Counted from the stretch's first letter, positions 37,450 to 47,351 are shown. The stretch is DNA of 64,000 nt from Taibaiella soli (GCF_003236175.1 NZ_QKTW01000016.1:1-64000); one strand, 5' to 3'. A program made the numbers and translations. The notes: a model not told the origin generated them from the sequence alone.

Positions 37450-38922
37450 ATGAACGCGAACCCGGTTTTTAAAAAGGCAGCGATAATAGCTGTCGCAACA
37501 TTGGCCATTTTATTTCTGGGCGCCCTCTATTTCTGGCGCGAACGAGCCCTTTTTGTAGACGACGCCTTCATCCCTTATCTAATTGCAAGCAGTGGCAAAC
37601 TGGCAATACAGGAACAACGGTATGGATCTTTTATAACACAGCTGGTTCCGTTACTTTCCATTAAGCTTCATTTGCCGGTTCAAACGATGCTGCTACTGTA
37701 TTCCACCAGCTTCAATCTGTTTTTTCTGCTGGTTATCGCGCTGCTTACCTTCCGGTATAAACAGTATGCACTAGCCGTTTTGATGGGATTATACTATACC
37801 ATTTTTGTTAGCGATTCTTTTTACTGGACCAATAATGAAGTACATCAGGGCATTGCGTGGATGTTTCTCTGTCTCGGAGTCATTTTATGGAAGAAAGAAC
37901 GGCAGGTGGCGACCTGGCAATATGCAGCAACCATTTTGGTTTTCGGCGGACTGGCCATTTTTACACATCCGCTGGTAGGTGTTATTTTACTTTACCTTAT
38001 CGGCTTTATGTTTCTTACCAAACGTTACTGGCCTTTCTCAAAAAAAGAAAGCCTCACTATTTGCTTACCGCTGTTCCTCATTTTTCTTGCTAAATTCTTT
38101 ATCAGTCAAAACAATAATAGTTACGATTCCGGGAAGTTGTACGACATCACGCATACAACCTTGCCGCTCATATTGGGCACTTTTAAAGGAGATGCAGCCA
38201 ATAGCTTTTTTCAGGATTGCAAAACTGATCATTGGTGGATATTTATCATTATTGTCCTTGGGCTCGGCACTATGCTAAAGGCGCGCAAATGGCTGCTCAC
38301 GTTCTGGACCGTATTGTGCAGCGTTGCTTATTTTGTTTTCATCTGTCTTACTTTTAGCAGCTCTTACGATTTCCATACCCGTTTTTATATGCAAAGCGAA
38401 TGGATGGGGTTTGCCATTTTGCTCAGCGCCCCTTTTGTTTTCTATTTCCTTCCTTTGCTTTCAGAAAAAAAAGCAGCATTGCTATTGGCCGCCATTTTCG
38501 CCACCCGGCTTATATACATTGGCTCCTCGTCAAAGATGTTTACAGAGCGGTTTGTTTACATGAATAAAATGCTGCAGCAAATGGACAAAACCGGGTGGAC
38601 AAAAGTCATCATCCGGCAAAACCAGAAGATGGAAGATGTCTTGATTATGAGCTGGGGATTGCCGATAGAAAGCATGATGATCGACAGAATGAACGGGCAT
38701 ACGCAACTGCAGCGCACAATGATCACACTGCCGGATGAAGTAATCAAAGAGCGATTTACTACTAAGAAAAATGTGTTCATGTCTTGCTTTGTCAATGATT
38801 CTCTAAGAAAATTGAACACCCGTTATTTCGTAATGGATACCGTTCAGCAATACCGCGTTGTGTCTGAAGAGCAGTTCTGGAAAGGAGAAGATACAGGTTA
38901 TGTGGCGCCGCAAAAGCCATAA
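37450..38922 (+). CDS. polytopic membrane protein of unknown function
   Basis: A 490-aa protein with an N-terminal positively charged start (MNANPVFKKAAIIAV) and about ten hydrophobic segments spread through residues 10-370. A soluble C-terminal part of about 120 residues follows, rich in charged residues. The segment ALFVDDAFIPYLIASSG after the first helix resembles the acidic loop of GT39-like or DUF-type polyprenyl-phosphate sugar transferases, but no clear catalytic motif can be named. The gene is between carB and a TonB receptor; the short gap suggests no operon. No family was recognised with confidence. Confidence 0.7.
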   Translation: MNANPVFKKAAIIAVATLAILFLGALYFWRERALFVDDAFIPYLIASSGKLAIQEQRYGSFITQLVPLLSIKLHLPVQTMLLLYSTSFNLFFLLVIALLTFRYKQYALAVLMGLYYTIFVSDSFYWTNNEVHQGIAWMFLCLGVILWKKERQVATWQYAATILVFGGLAIFTHPLVGVILLYLIGFMFLTKRYWPFSKKESLTICLPLFLIFLAKFFISQNNNSYDSGKLYDITHTTLPLILGTFKGDAANSFFQDCKTDHWWIFIIIVLGLGTMLKARKWLLTFWTVLCSVAYFVFICLTFSSSYDFHTRFYMQSEWMGFAILLSAPFVFYFLPLLSEKKAALLLAAIFATRLIYIGSSSKMFTERFVYMNKMLQQMDKTGWTKVIIRQNQKMEDVLIMSWGLPIESMMIDRMNGHTQLQRTMITLPDEVIKERFTTKKNVFMSCFVNDSLRKLNTRYFVMDTVQQYRVVSEEQFWKGEDTGYVAPQKP

Positions 38923-38926
38923 TGCT

Positions 38927-38934
38927 TAGCTTTG
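38927..38934 (+). promoter_or_regulatory. -7 promoter element of the TonB receptor gene
   Basis: TAGCTTTG matches TAnnTTTG and lies 22 nt before the preferred TTG start codon at 38956. Confidence 0.5.
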
Positions 38935-38955
38935 CGCCGCAACAAAGAACCTGTT

Positions 38956-40830
38956 TTGAAGAAAATACTACTCTTGGGGGTTATATGCCTGCTTGCAAAA
39001 AGCAGTGCATTTGCCCAGAAAGCTAATACTGATCTTGATTCTGTAATTATACACGAAAACCGTCTGCAAGCTGCATACGGCCGTCAGAACCGGAATATAC
39101 AAGTGCTGGATGCGAAGCAAATTGCAGTACTGCCGGTAAAATCCGTAAACGAATTACTGACTTATGTAGCGGGTGTGGATATGCGCCAGCGCGGGCCATG
39201 GGGCAGTCAAAGCGATGTAAGCATTGACGGAAGTTCATTTGACGAAGTGCTCGTACTTGTAAATGGCATCAAAGTTTCTGATCCGCAGACCGGTCATAAC
39301 ATGATGAATCTGCCGATTCCGGTTTCTTCTATTGACCACATTGAAATTCTCCGCGGACCTGCTGCAAGAACATATGGTGTAAATGCACTGGCTGGCGCAA
39401 TCAATATTGTTACTAAAAATCCGCAGAAAAGCGAAGTAAGCGCGCAAATATATGCTGGTAGCAGCTTCCAGAAAGATACCAGCAACGGCGATACGTATTA
39501 CGGCTGGGGTGCACAAGCCGCTGCAACATTAGCAGGGAAAGATCAGTCGCACACTTTTTCTTTCGCACATGATCAGGGAAATGGCTATCGCTATAATACA
39601 GCATTTGATGCGTACCGCTTGTTTTACCAAAACCATTTTCGCCTCAGCGATAAAAGCAGCATTGAAGCGATGGGCGGTTATGTATCCAACAGCTACGGCG
39701 CTAATGGTTTTTATTCGGCGCCGGCAGATAAAGAATCAAAAGAAACGGTACAAACGGCAATCGCAGGCATTGGCTACACATTGCAACTGAACAAGCGGAT
39801 CAAAATCATGCCGCGCTTGAGTTATCGCTACGCGAAAGATGATTATATTTTCATTCGTCAGAACCCTGATTATTACCACAATATTCATGAAACGAATGTG
39901 GTGACAGGTGAAATACAAAGCACCATCCAGATCGGCAAAGGCATTATGGGTGCGGGCGTAGAACTGCGCAACGAAGGCATCAACAGTAACAACTTAGGCA
40001 AACACGACCGTAATAATCTGGGCATTTATGCTGAGTACAAATACCATTTCAACGACAAGCTAAACGCGAGCGCAGGACTGTACGGCAATTACAACAGTGA
40101 TTACGACTGGCAAATCTTTCCTGGTGCGGACGTTGGCTATTATATCCTTCCGAAATGGAAACTTTTTGCGGCCGCAACAACAGGTCAACGCCTGCCTACC
40201 TACACTGATCTTTATTATAAAGGGCCAACCAATATCGGTAACGATCAGCTGAAACCGGAACTGGCAAGCTATGCCGAAGGCGGCGTACAATACAAGCCAG
40301 GACTGATTTCCGGACAACTTAGTTATTTCTATCGCCATGTATCCGACTTTATTGATTGGGTGAAAGCAACAGAAAATGACCCATGGCAACCACAAAATTT
40401 CCAGTCGATCAATACACAAGGCGTGACACTAAGTCTGCAATATGAACTAAGCAGGCATTTACACCTTTCTGATAAGGCGCAACTGCAACTGCAGGCATCG
40501 TATACCTATCTCGACCCTTCTGTAAAAGCTTCAGATGAGCTGATTTCTAAATATGCTGTAGAAGCACTGAGACACCAGTTAATTTTCGGGGTACATGGAT
40601 TATTCTTCCATAAACTGGAGATTAATTTCAAAGGAAGATACCTGCAACGCATCAGCGCGAATGACTATACATTACTAGATACACGTATCTGTTATCAGTT
40701 GAAGCAGTTTAATATTTATGCCGATGTGAACAACCTGCTCAATACCCAGTATAAGGAAATAGGTTCCATTCCAATGCCGGGCAGATGGTTTTCACTCGGA
40801 GTTAAGTTCTCTGGCCTGTTTGACAAATGA
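38956..40830 (+). CDS. TonB-dependent receptor (BtuB-like)
   Basis: Outer-membrane active transporter with an N-terminal plug and a C-terminal 22-strand barrel. The likely start is the TTG at 38956, giving MKKILLLGVICLLAKSSAFAQ as signal peptide; an upstream TTG at 38932 overlaps the -7 element. Plug motifs seen: VNELLTYVAGVDMRQRGP, VLVNGIKVSDPQTGHN and IEILRGPAARTYGVNALAGAINIVTKNP. Barrel strands follow with YADVNNLLNTQYKEIGSIPMPGRWFSLGVKF at the end. The ligand is unknown; length (~624 aa) and plug resemble vitamin B12-type (BtuB) receptors. It precedes the biotin operon but with its own promoter there. Confidence 0.88.
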   Translation: MKKILLLGVICLLAKSSAFAQKANTDLDSVIIHENRLQAAYGRQNRNIQVLDAKQIAVLPVKSVNELLTYVAGVDMRQRGPWGSQSDVSIDGSSFDEVLVLVNGIKVSDPQTGHNMMNLPIPVSSIDHIEILRGPAARTYGVNALAGAINIVTKNPQKSEVSAQIYAGSSFQKDTSNGDTYYGWGAQAAATLAGKDQSHTFSFAHDQGNGYRYNTAFDAYRLFYQNHFRLSDKSSIEAMGGYVSNSYGANGFYSAPADKESKETVQTAIAGIGYTLQLNKRIKIMPRLSYRYAKDDYIFIRQNPDYYHNIHETNVVTGEIQSTIQIGKGIMGAGVELRNEGINSNNLGKHDRNNLGIYAEYKYHFNDKLNASAGLYGNYNSDYDWQIFPGADVGYYILPKWKLFAAATTGQRLPTYTDLYYKGPTNIGNDQLKPELASYAEGGVQYKPGLISGQLSYFYRHVSDFIDWVKATENDPWQPQNFQSINTQGVTLSLQYELSRHLHLSDKAQLQLQASYTYLDPSVKASDELISKYAVEALRHQLIFGVHGLFFHKLEINFKGRYLQRISANDYTLLDTRICYQLKQFNIYADVNNLLNTQYKEIGSIPMPGRWFSLGVKFSGLFDK

Positions 40831-40848
40831 TAAACTGGAATATCTTTG
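40819..40848 (+). promoter_or_regulatory. promoter of the biotin operon
   Basis: TTTG (40819-40822), an 18-nt spacer, and TATCTTTG (40841-40848). This is near the TTTG-N19-21-TAnnTTTG consensus, 42 nt before the bioB start. It overlaps the end of the TonB receptor gene. Confidence 0.6.
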
Positions 40849-40890
40849 GGCCCTCAATTCAACCATCTATACTTTCAAAAAACGAAAACA

Positions 40891-41898
40891 ATGAGCGTCA
40901 TCCGTCATAACTGGACCAAAGAGGAAATCAGTGGGATTTACCATAAACCGCTATTGCAATTAGTTTTAGAAGCAGCCGACATGCACCGCCAGCAACATAC
41001 ATTTGGCGAAGTGCAGGTGAGCAGTCTGCTCTCTATTAAAACCGGCGGCTGTTCTGAAGACTGCGCATATTGTCCGCAGGCAGCACGTTACCACACAGGC
41101 GTACAAGTACAGGCATTGATGAAAGTGGATGATGTGGTAGAGAAAGCCAAGCAAGCTAAAGAAGGCGGCGCATCCCGTTTCTGTATGGGTGCTGCATGGC
41201 GCGAAGTACGCGACAACCGCGATTTTGACCGTGTATTGGATATGGTGAAAGAAGTAAACAAACTGGACATGGAAGTATGCTGTACACTCGGTATGCTTTC
41301 CGAATCACAAGCTGCAAAGCTTGCTGATGCTGGTTTGTACGCTTACAATCACAACATCGATACTTCAGAAGAATATTACAAGAACATTATCAGCACCCGC
41401 GATTTCGACAATCGACTGGATACGCTGCAACACGTACGCAAAGCGGGTATCACTGTTTGCAGCGGTGGTATCATCGGTATGGGCGAAACAGATGAAGACC
41501 GTATCGGCATGATCCACACACTGGCTAATCTGCCGAAACATCCGGAATCCGTTCCGATCAATGCGCTGGTTCCGGTAGAAGGTACACCACTGGAAGATTC
41601 CAAGCGTGTTCCGTTCTATGATCTGGTTCGTATGATTGCAACAGTTCGTCTCGTAATGCCAGAAGCTGCTGTTCGTCTTTCAGCGGGCCGTAAAGAGCTT
41701 TCACTGGCAGAACAGGCAATGTGTTTCATGGCGGGTGCGAATTCAATTTTCGCCGGCGACAAACTGTTGACCACACCGAATCCTGAATTTGGAGACGATA
41801 TGGAAATGTTCCAGCTGCTGGGGCTGAAATCAAAAGCACCTTTTGCAGACAAACCTGAAATGAAAAAGGTAGCAGTAGAAGCGGCAGCACATGCTTAA
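40891..41898 (+). CDS. bioB: biotin synthase
   Basis: Radical-SAM enzyme converting dethiobiotin to biotin. The start is the ATG at 40891 (335 aa), because an in-frame TTG at 40846 lies inside the -7 promoter element. Seen: the radical-SAM [4Fe-4S] motif [22 protein letters not shown], the conserved [10 protein letters not shown] segment and [19 protein letters not shown]. First gene of the bio operon. It overlaps bioF by 8 nt. Confidence 0.97.
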   Translation: MSVIRHNWTKEEISGIYHKPLLQLVLEAADMHRQQHTFGEVQVSSLLSIKTGGCSEDCAYCPQAARYHTGVQVQALMKVDDVVEKAKQAKEGGASRFCMGAAWREVRDNRDFDRVLDMVKEVNKLDMEVCCTLGMLSESQAAKLADAGLYAYNHNIDTSEEYYKNIISTRDFDNRLDTLQHVRKAGITVCSGGIIGMGETDEDRIGMIHTLANLPKHPESVPINALVPVEGTPLEDSKRVPFYDLVRMIATVRLVMPEAAVRLSAGRKELSLAEQAMCFMAGANSIFAGDKLLTTPNPEFGDDMEMFQLLGLKSKAPFADKPEMKKVAVEAAAHA

Positions 41899-43036
41899 CG
41901 CAGTCACTCAACAGCTATTAAACAAATTACAACAGCGCGAGCTGCAAGGCAATAAACGCAGGCTGAAAGAAGCAGGCGAAGGAATCGATTTCTTCTCAAA
42001 CGATTACCTGGGTATTGCCAAAACGAACGCGTTACGGGAGTCTTTGTCTCATACGGAGCCTACAGCTTCTTATGGCGCAACAGGCTCCCGCCTTTTATCC
42101 GGTAATTACCAGACAATAACTGATTTTGAAAACTGGCTCGCTGACTTTCACGATACAGAAGCGGCACTTGTTTTCAATTCGGGCTACGATGCTAATCTCG
42201 GCTTGTTAAGTTGTATTGCAGACAGGCATTCCACTATTCTTTACGATGAATATTGCCACGCAAGCATTCTCGATGGTATTCGTCTGAGCCAGGCAAAATA
42301 CAGTTATCGTTTCGAGCATAATAATGTTGGAGAACTTCGCGAGCGGCTGCAAAAACATGCAGGCAACGGCCCCGTATTCGTAATCATTGAATCGGTGTAT
42401 TCGATGGAAGGAGATGTAGCGCCATTACACGAAATTGCAGCACTTACGAAAGAATACAACGCCGCGTTGATTGTTGATGAAGCGCATGCCACAGGTGTTT
42501 TTGGGAATAACGGAGCCGGATTGATACAACTCTTCCGCCTGCAACACGATGTTTTCGCAAGAGTGCATACGTTTGGTAAAGCAGTGGGCTGCCACGGCGC
42601 CGTGATTGTTGGCTCACGAATACTGAAAGAATATCTCGTCAACTTTGCACGTTCATTTATCTACACTACTGCAATTCCGGAAACCGCTGTGCAGACAGCG
42701 AAACACGCGTATGAATGGATACAGCAAAACAGTGCTGTCCGGACGCAATTACATCAGAACATCCACCATTTCAGAAGTCTGCGTCAATCTTATGAAACGG
42801 CCTACTGGCTGGAAAGTGCCGCGCCGATCCAAAGTCTGATAATCGGAAATAACAATACGACGAAGGCATTGGCGACATTTCTGCATGAACAAAAAATACT
42901 TGTTTCCGCCGTCATGCATCCAACCGTTCCACAAGGAAAAGAGCGCATCCGCATTTGTTTGCACTCATTCAACAGCAAAGAAGAAATAGAACTTTTGCAT
43001 CATCATATACATTCGTTTTTATGCAAAAAGCAATAG
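41891..43036 (+). CDS. bioF: 8-amino-7-oxononanoate synthase
   Basis: PLP-dependent condensation of pimeloyl-ACP (or -CoA) and alanine to 8-amino-7-oxononanoate. Seen: [49 protein letters not shown], the PLP-binding [15 protein letters not shown] and the catalytic lysine in [14 protein letters not shown]. At 381 aa it fits the family. It overlaps bioB by 8 nt and bioD by 16 nt, so the proteins are translationally coupled. Confidence 0.95.
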   Translation: MLNAVTQQLLNKLQQRELQGNKRRLKEAGEGIDFFSNDYLGIAKTNALRESLSHTEPTASYGATGSRLLSGNYQTITDFENWLADFHDTEAALVFNSGYDANLGLLSCIADRHSTILYDEYCHASILDGIRLSQAKYSYRFEHNNVGELRERLQKHAGNGPVFVIIESVYSMEGDVAPLHEIAALTKEYNAALIVDEAHATGVFGNNGAGLIQLFRLQHDVFARVHTFGKAVGCHGAVIVGSRILKEYLVNFARSFIYTTAIPETAVQTAKHAYEWIQQNSAVRTQLHQNIHHFRSLRQSYETAYWLESAAPIQSLIIGNNNTTKALATFLHEQKILVSAVMHPTVPQGKERIRICLHSFNSKEEIELLHHHIHSFLCKKQ

Positions 43037-43659
43037 CCATTGCCGGCATTCATACCGATATTGGCAAAACAGTTGTTGCCGCCATTGTTACAGAAGCATT
43101 ACAGGCTGATTACTGGAAACCAGTACAGGCGGGCAGTCTGGATAATAGCGACAGCATTACCGTAAAACGGCTTTTATCGAACACGCGTAGTATTGTGCAC
43201 CCGGAAGCAGTGCAACTACAGATGGCTGCTTCACCGCATACAGCTGCAAGGCATGAAAACAGAACGATCGATTATCGTGATTTTTTACTGCCGCAAACAA
43301 ACAACACACTGGTTATAGAAACCGCCGGCGGCCTGTTTTCGCCAATTGATGAAAATGGGACGATGGCTGATTTTTTACAACACCAACAATTACCTGCTTT
43401 ACTTGTAACGCGTCATTATCTCGGTAGCATTAATCACACACTGCTTTGCATCGAAGCAATGAAGCATCGCGGCATTCCTTTACTGGGCTTGATTGTAAGC
43501 GGCAATCCAGATGAAAATTCTGAAAGTTTTATCCGGAATTATGCGGGCATTGATGCTATATACCATACCGGAGAACTGACTACTGTCAATAAAGAAACCA
43601 TTCACGAAGTAGCCACGAAAATGAAACCGTGGATTCAAAACTTGCTGAACAATGGCTAA
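43021..43659 (+). CDS. bioD: dethiobiotin synthetase
   Basis: ATP-dependent ring closure of 7,8-diaminopelargonate with CO2. The start is the ATG at 43021 (212 aa); the reading frame is open upstream to 42955 but that part lies inside bioF. Seen: P-loop variant GIHTDIGKTVVAA (usual GTDTGVGKT), WKPVQAG, and the TAGGLFSPID segment. The P-loop has unusual residues (IHTDI in place of TDTGV) but keeps GKT, so activity is expected. It overlaps bioA by 8 nt. Confidence 0.93.
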   Translation: MQKAIAIAGIHTDIGKTVVAAIVTEALQADYWKPVQAGSLDNSDSITVKRLLSNTRSIVHPEAVQLQMAASPHTAARHENRTIDYRDFLLPQTNNTLVIETAGGLFSPIDENGTMADFLQHQQLPALLVTRHYLGSINHTLLCIEAMKHRGIPLLGLIVSGNPDENSESFIRNYAGIDAIYHTGELTTVNKETIHEVATKMKPWIQNLLNNG

Positions 43660-44923
43660 AACACTGAAAGAAAGAGACGCCGAGGTAATCTGGCATCCAT
43701 ATACACAAATGAAAGTATGGCCCGAAGCTATTGGTATTACCAAAGGTGAAGGCGTTTACTTAATCGACGAAGAAGGAAATCAATATCTTGATGCCATTGC
43801 ATCATGGTGGGTGAATCTGCACGGACACTCGCACCCATACATTGCACAACGTGTCAGCGAGCAACTAATACAATTGGAGCACTGCATTTTCGCGGGCTTC
43901 ACACATGAACCTGCCGTGCAATTAGCCGAACGGCTATTACCATTGCTGCCAGGCCAGATGAAAAAAGTTTTCTATTCAGACAATGGTTCTACTGCGGTGG
44001 AAGTGGCGCTGAAAATGGCTTATCAGTATTGGCAGAATAAAGGCATCGATCGCAAAAGAATTATTGCGCTCGAAGGCGCGTATCATGGTGACACCGTTGG
44101 CGCTATGTCGGTAAGTGCACGCAGCTTGTTTACGAAGAAATTTGATCCATTGCTGTTTGATGTTTCGTTCATTCCTTTTCCTACGGAAGAAAATTGCATT
44201 GCATCACTAAAGCAAATACTGGAGAAGAACGACACGGCAGCCATTATTCTGGAACCGTTAATTCAAGGTTCTGCAGGCATGCGCATGTACGGTGCTGAAG
44301 CGCTGGAAGAAATCATCACGGTGTGCAAACAACATGATTGTCTCGTGATCGCCGATGAAGTGATGACGGGCTTTGGCAGAACGGGTACGTTGTTTGCCTG
44401 TGATCAACTGACAAAAGCCGAACCTGATATTATTTGCCTTTCGAAAGGCTTGACTGGCGGTACTTTACCATTGGGCGTTACAACTTGTACGCAGGATATT
44501 TACGACGCTTTTCTCGGCGATGACGGCATGACTACGTTGTATCACGGCCATTCTTTTACTGCCAATCCAATTGCTTGTACAGCCGCACTGGCAAGTCTTG
44601 ATTTGTCCCTAAAAGATGAATGCATCGAAAACATCAGACGAATTTCTGATTTGCATCGCACATTCTTACAAACTGCGAAGCAACATGAAAAAGTACTGGA
44701 TGCACGCCAGTGTGGCACTATCATTGCGCTTGAACTGAATACCGGCAACGCTACCAGTTACCTCAATCAGCAACGCAATTTTATCTATCGTTTTTTCCTG
44801 GAGCGAAAAATATTGATGCGCCCCCTGGGCAATATTATTTACATCCTGCCGCCGTATTGCATTACGAACGAAGAACTTTCTTTTATCTACGAACAAATCC
44901 AAGCGCTGCTTGAAGTTATTTAA
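43652..44923 (+). CDS. bioA: adenosylmethionine-8-amino-7-oxononanoate transaminase
   Basis: Class III aminotransferase that converts KAPA to DAPA with S-adenosylmethionine as amino donor. Seen: WHPYTQMKVWPEAIGI at the N-terminus, substrate region ASWWVNLHGHSHPYI, YSDNGSTAVEVALKMAYQYW, the active-site ADEVMTGFGRTGTLFACDQL and the PLP lysine in ICLSKGLTGGTLPLGVT. At 423 aa it matches BioA. It is followed 19 nt later by the di-iron-like gene. Confidence 0.95.
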   Translation: MAKTLKERDAEVIWHPYTQMKVWPEAIGITKGEGVYLIDEEGNQYLDAIASWWVNLHGHSHPYIAQRVSEQLIQLEHCIFAGFTHEPAVQLAERLLPLLPGQMKKVFYSDNGSTAVEVALKMAYQYWQNKGIDRKRIIALEGAYHGDTVGAMSVSARSLFTKKFDPLLFDVSFIPFPTEENCIASLKQILEKNDTAAIILEPLIQGSAGMRMYGAEALEEIITVCKQHDCLVIADEVMTGFGRTGTLFACDQLTKAEPDIICLSKGLTGGTLPLGVTTCTQDIYDAFLGDDGMTTLYHGHSFTANPIACTAALASLDLSLKDECIENIRRISDLHRTFLQTAKQHEKVLDARQCGTIIALELNTGNATSYLNQQRNFIYRFFLERKILMRPLGNIIYILPPYCITNEELSFIYEQIQALLEVI

Positions 44924-44942
44924 CGATCAGAAAAACATTTCA

Positions 44943-45557
44943 ATGAGCCATATTTTTAAAAATACACTGGAAAAAATAATTGCGAATGATGCGCTGCATG
45001 CGCGCTTCCTGAATACGCTTTCACTGATGGAAAATGTTGGTGCGCGGAAAATTTCCCGTTACGAACATCCGGTGCATACAAACATCACAGTGCTGAAACA
45101 TGCAGCAGAAGAGGCACGCCATGCTTACTATCTTAAAAAGCAAATCAGCAAGCTGGGTGAAGATTATTGTCCGGATTATGCATTTGATTATTTGCTTGCT
45201 CCCTTTAATAGTTACCAATATCTGCATCGTCTGGATGTTTCGGTATGTCGATATTTAAAAGAAACACTGAAACTGGAAGGACGTGCAGCAGATGATGCGG
45301 CTTATATCCTGGTGACTTATGCTATTGAAGTGCGTGCCGACGAGCTCTACGGCACTTATCAGGAATTGCTTACTGCAGCAGGTTCTAAGGTGAATGTAAA
45401 ATCAATCATCATGGAGGAAGCCGGGCATCTGGAAGAAATGACGCGTATGTTGAATGAATTCCACCCGGACTGGCAACCGGTTGCAGCTGCTGTTTGTGCA
45501 ATTGAAGATGAATTGTATCAGAACTGGGTAGTGGGACTGGCCGCTTCGCTGAATTAG
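44943..45557 (+). CDS. ferritin-like di-iron protein in the biotin operon
   Basis: A 204-aa helical protein, from the ATG at 44943 (an in-frame ATG at 44910 overlaps bioA). It has the complete four-helix di-iron pattern with ferritin-like spacing: Glu30 (SLMENVGARKI), Glu57-x2-His60 (EEARHAYY), Glu129 (YAIEVRADE), Glu159-x2-His162 (EEAGHLEEM). These are the canonical six ligands of a carboxylate-bridged di-iron site. No signal peptide, so cytoplasmic. It starts 19 nt after bioA and is the last gene of the operon. The activity is unknown. Since no pimeloyl-forming gene (bioC, bioH, bioI, bioW) is near, an oxygenase supplying the pimeloyl chain is possible (inference). A tRNA- or lipid-hydroxylase is an alternative. 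Confidence 0.8.
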   Translation: MSHIFKNTLEKIIANDALHARFLNTLSLMENVGARKISRYEHPVHTNITVLKHAAEEARHAYYLKKQISKLGEDYCPDYAFDYLLAPFNSYQYLHRLDVSVCRYLKETLKLEGRAADDAAYILVTYAIEVRADELYGTYQELLTAAGSKVNVKSIIMEEAGHLEEMTRMLNEFHPDWQPVAAAVCAIEDELYQNWVVGLAASLN

Positions 45558-45770
45558 TGTGAATGGTCAATGGTGAATGGTCAATATTTGTCAGTTGTAA
45601 GCACTCATATTTCCTCGCTGGCCACGCGGAGCTTAGGAAGGAAGTCCCCTTCGTCTATGCTCAGGGTGACATGAAAGGTTGTAAAATAAAAGCTTTGTGC
45701 CTTTGTGATCGCCGCGAGACCAAAAATCTTGCGTGCTTTGCTCCTTTGCGGGAAACTCAGTAACTTAAAG
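45558..45770. repeat. dispersed intergenic repeat words
   Basis: Words seen: GAATGGTCAATGGTGAATGG (about 45561), TTGTCAGTTGTAAGC, CCTTCGTCTATGCTCAGGGT with TGACATG, and CTTTGTGCCTTTGTGATCGC with CTTTGCTCCTTTGCGGG. The last two are the reverse complement of the words at 21672-21720. This separates the bio operon from the next gene. No gene is seen. Confidence 0.6.
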
Positions 45771-45783
45771 TACAAACTTAGTT

Positions 45784-46299
45784 ATGGCTCCGAAACATTG
45801 TAAAGACAGCGCGAATGTGATGAGTGAATTGGTACTGCCGAATGACACGAATACTTTGGGTAACCTTATGGGTGGCCGGCTCATGCACTGGATGGATATC
45901 GCAGCGGCAGTGTCTGCGATGAAGCACAGCAATACACCAGTGGTTACAGCCTCTGTAGATAATATTTCGTTCGCCAGTCCGATAAAGCTGGGCAACGTAA
46001 TTACAATTGAATCGATGGTGACGCGGGCTTTTAATTCTTCGATGGAAGTATATCTGAAAGTATGGGCTGAAGACCTGCACGTACAATTTAAATACCTGAG
46101 CAATGAAGCCTACTTCACGTTTGTATCTTTAGATCCTCATGGCAAACCAAGAAAAGTGCCGGAACTGGTTCCTGAAACAACTCACGAGAAAGAAATGTTT
46201 GATGGCGCCTTGCGCAGAAGACAGCTTCGCCTGATTCTGAGCGGAAAAATGTCTCCATCCGAAGCACCAGAGCTAAAGGCTTTGTTTAATCGGGACTAG
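45784..46299 (+). CDS. acyl-CoA thioesterase (YciA/ACOT-type hotdog)
   Basis: A 171-aa hotdog-fold thioesterase that hydrolyses acyl-CoA to free acid and CoA in the cytoplasm. Seen: the N-terminal LPNDTNTLGNLMGGRLMHWMD signature with a conserved Asp-Thr-Asn and Gly-Gly motif, the VDNISFASPIKLGNVITIE strand and YFTFVSLD. Substrate length preference is unknown. It follows the biotin operon by 226 nt of repeats, so co-regulation is not indicated. Other acyl-CoA thioesterase relatives share this motif. Confidence 0.88.
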   Translation: MAPKHCKDSANVMSELVLPNDTNTLGNLMGGRLMHWMDIAAAVSAMKHSNTPVVTASVDNISFASPIKLGNVITIESMVTRAFNSSMEVYLKVWAEDLHVQFKYLSNEAYFTFVSLDPHGKPRKVPELVPETTHEKEMFDGALRRRQLRLILSGKMSPSEAPELKALFNRD

Positions 46300-46335
46300 G
46301 ATCGTGAGCGGTGAGTGGTCAGTTGTGAACGACGA
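46300..46335. repeat. intergenic repeat word, GTGAGTGGTCAGTTGTGA type
   Basis: GAGCGGTGAGTGGTCAGTTG directly after the thioesterase stop codon. It is the inverse of the GACAATTGACCACTCAC word near 53335. No gene is supported from 46335 to 46435. Confidence 0.5.
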
Positions 46336-46435
46336 TGTTGTAATACGTATTAAAGGAGAACAGTCAGATGACTCAAAGTTGTCCGACTGTTCCCCTACGA
46401 TTTGCGGGCCATTTTCAAATTGCCGAATCGTCAAA

Positions 46436-47146
46436 TTATCTAAAGAGAAATCCAACAGACAGGGAGAACACTCTGTTTTTGTATTTATCATTGTCGTTAT
46501 TGCTGGAACCCGGGGCAATGTTTGCCAGGCCCAGTCCATAATTCGCATTTAGCGTAATGCTGTTGATTTCCACACCGGCCATAAAATTCAAACCCCAGTC
46601 AAAACGTTTCACATCTCCTGAATTACTGCTGCCGTTGTTGCCATTCGTCGGGTCATCATTACCAAATTTGATATTGTGCTCATCAGAAAAACTCACACCA
46701 AGCAATTGACCGCTGGTCTTTGTTTTACCGGCTACACCCATTGCGCCATAAGGACCGGCACCAAAGAATATATTGGTACGTGGCGCCAATGGAATTTTTC
46801 CGACAGCATAAACCGGGATTTCAAGGTATAGCGGGTTGGTTTTGGTTTCTACCCAATTCTCACCATTCTTATCGCCCGAGGTAAATTTTGCTCCTTTGCC
46901 GGTAAACATCACTCCGGCCTGCAGGCTAAACACCGGCGCAATCGGAAAATCGAAATACCCTCCGACATTAAAAGAGGAAAGTGCATTTTTATCGTCGACG
47001 GTACCGTCGGTTTTGATACTCATATTGGCACTGTTCCAGCCGCCTTTAATGCCGAAGCCAACACCCATATCATCTGCCGGAGTTGACTGCGCCATTGCAA
47101 GAGAACCGGCCATCATAAACGGAATTACTAAGAGAACTTTTTTCAT
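46436..47146 (-). CDS. outer-membrane beta-barrel protein
   Basis: A 236-aa protein from the ATG at 47146 (MKKVLLVIPFMMAGSLAMAQ signal peptide); in-frame codons upstream to 47197 are unlikely. The mature part has alternating hydrophobic and polar strands, GVGFGIKGGWNSANMSIKTD near the start and LSVGFLFR at the C-terminus with a terminal aromatic-containing strand. This resembles the Bacteroidota outer-membrane porin/PorT-like beta-barrel families. Length and strand density suggest about eight strands. Function unknown. Confidence 0.75.
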   Translation of the reverse strand: MKKVLLVIPFMMAGSLAMAQSTPADDMGVGFGIKGGWNSANMSIKTDGTVDDKNALSSFNVGGYFDFPIAPVFSLQAGVMFTGKGAKFTSGDKNGENWVETKTNPLYLEIPVYAVGKIPLAPRTNIFFGAGPYGAMGVAGKTKTSGQLLGVSFSDEHNIKFGNDDPTNGNNGSSNSGDVKRFDWGLNFMAGVEINSITLNANYGLGLANIAPGSSNNDNDKYKNRVFSLSVGFLFR

Positions 47147-47343
47147 AGCTGTAGTTTTTATTATCAGCAATCGTTCTAAAAAATATGCCCCCGGCAATCC
47201 AGACCATTCCTATCTCAAATATAATCAGTCAGTTGCAGCGGTTTTATTACCCGTGGCTCATTCTTTTTGTAAGGAGCTGATTTTGTGGAATTCATCCCAC
47301 AATGCCCACAAAAATCAAAAATTGTCGTGCTGCATTTGTCTTT

Positions 47344-47351
47344 TATCTTTG
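47344..47351 (+). promoter_or_regulatory. -7 promoter element of the M16 gene
   Basis: TATCTTTG matches TAnnTTTG. An ATTG 19 nt upstream (47321-47324) is a -33 candidate. The M16 start codon is 16 nt downstream. Confidence 0.55.

Noticed and set aside
38932-38958. Upstream TTG start for the TonB receptor
   Set aside because: It overlaps the -7 promoter element TAGCTTTG, so the TTG at 38956 with a clean signal peptide is preferred.
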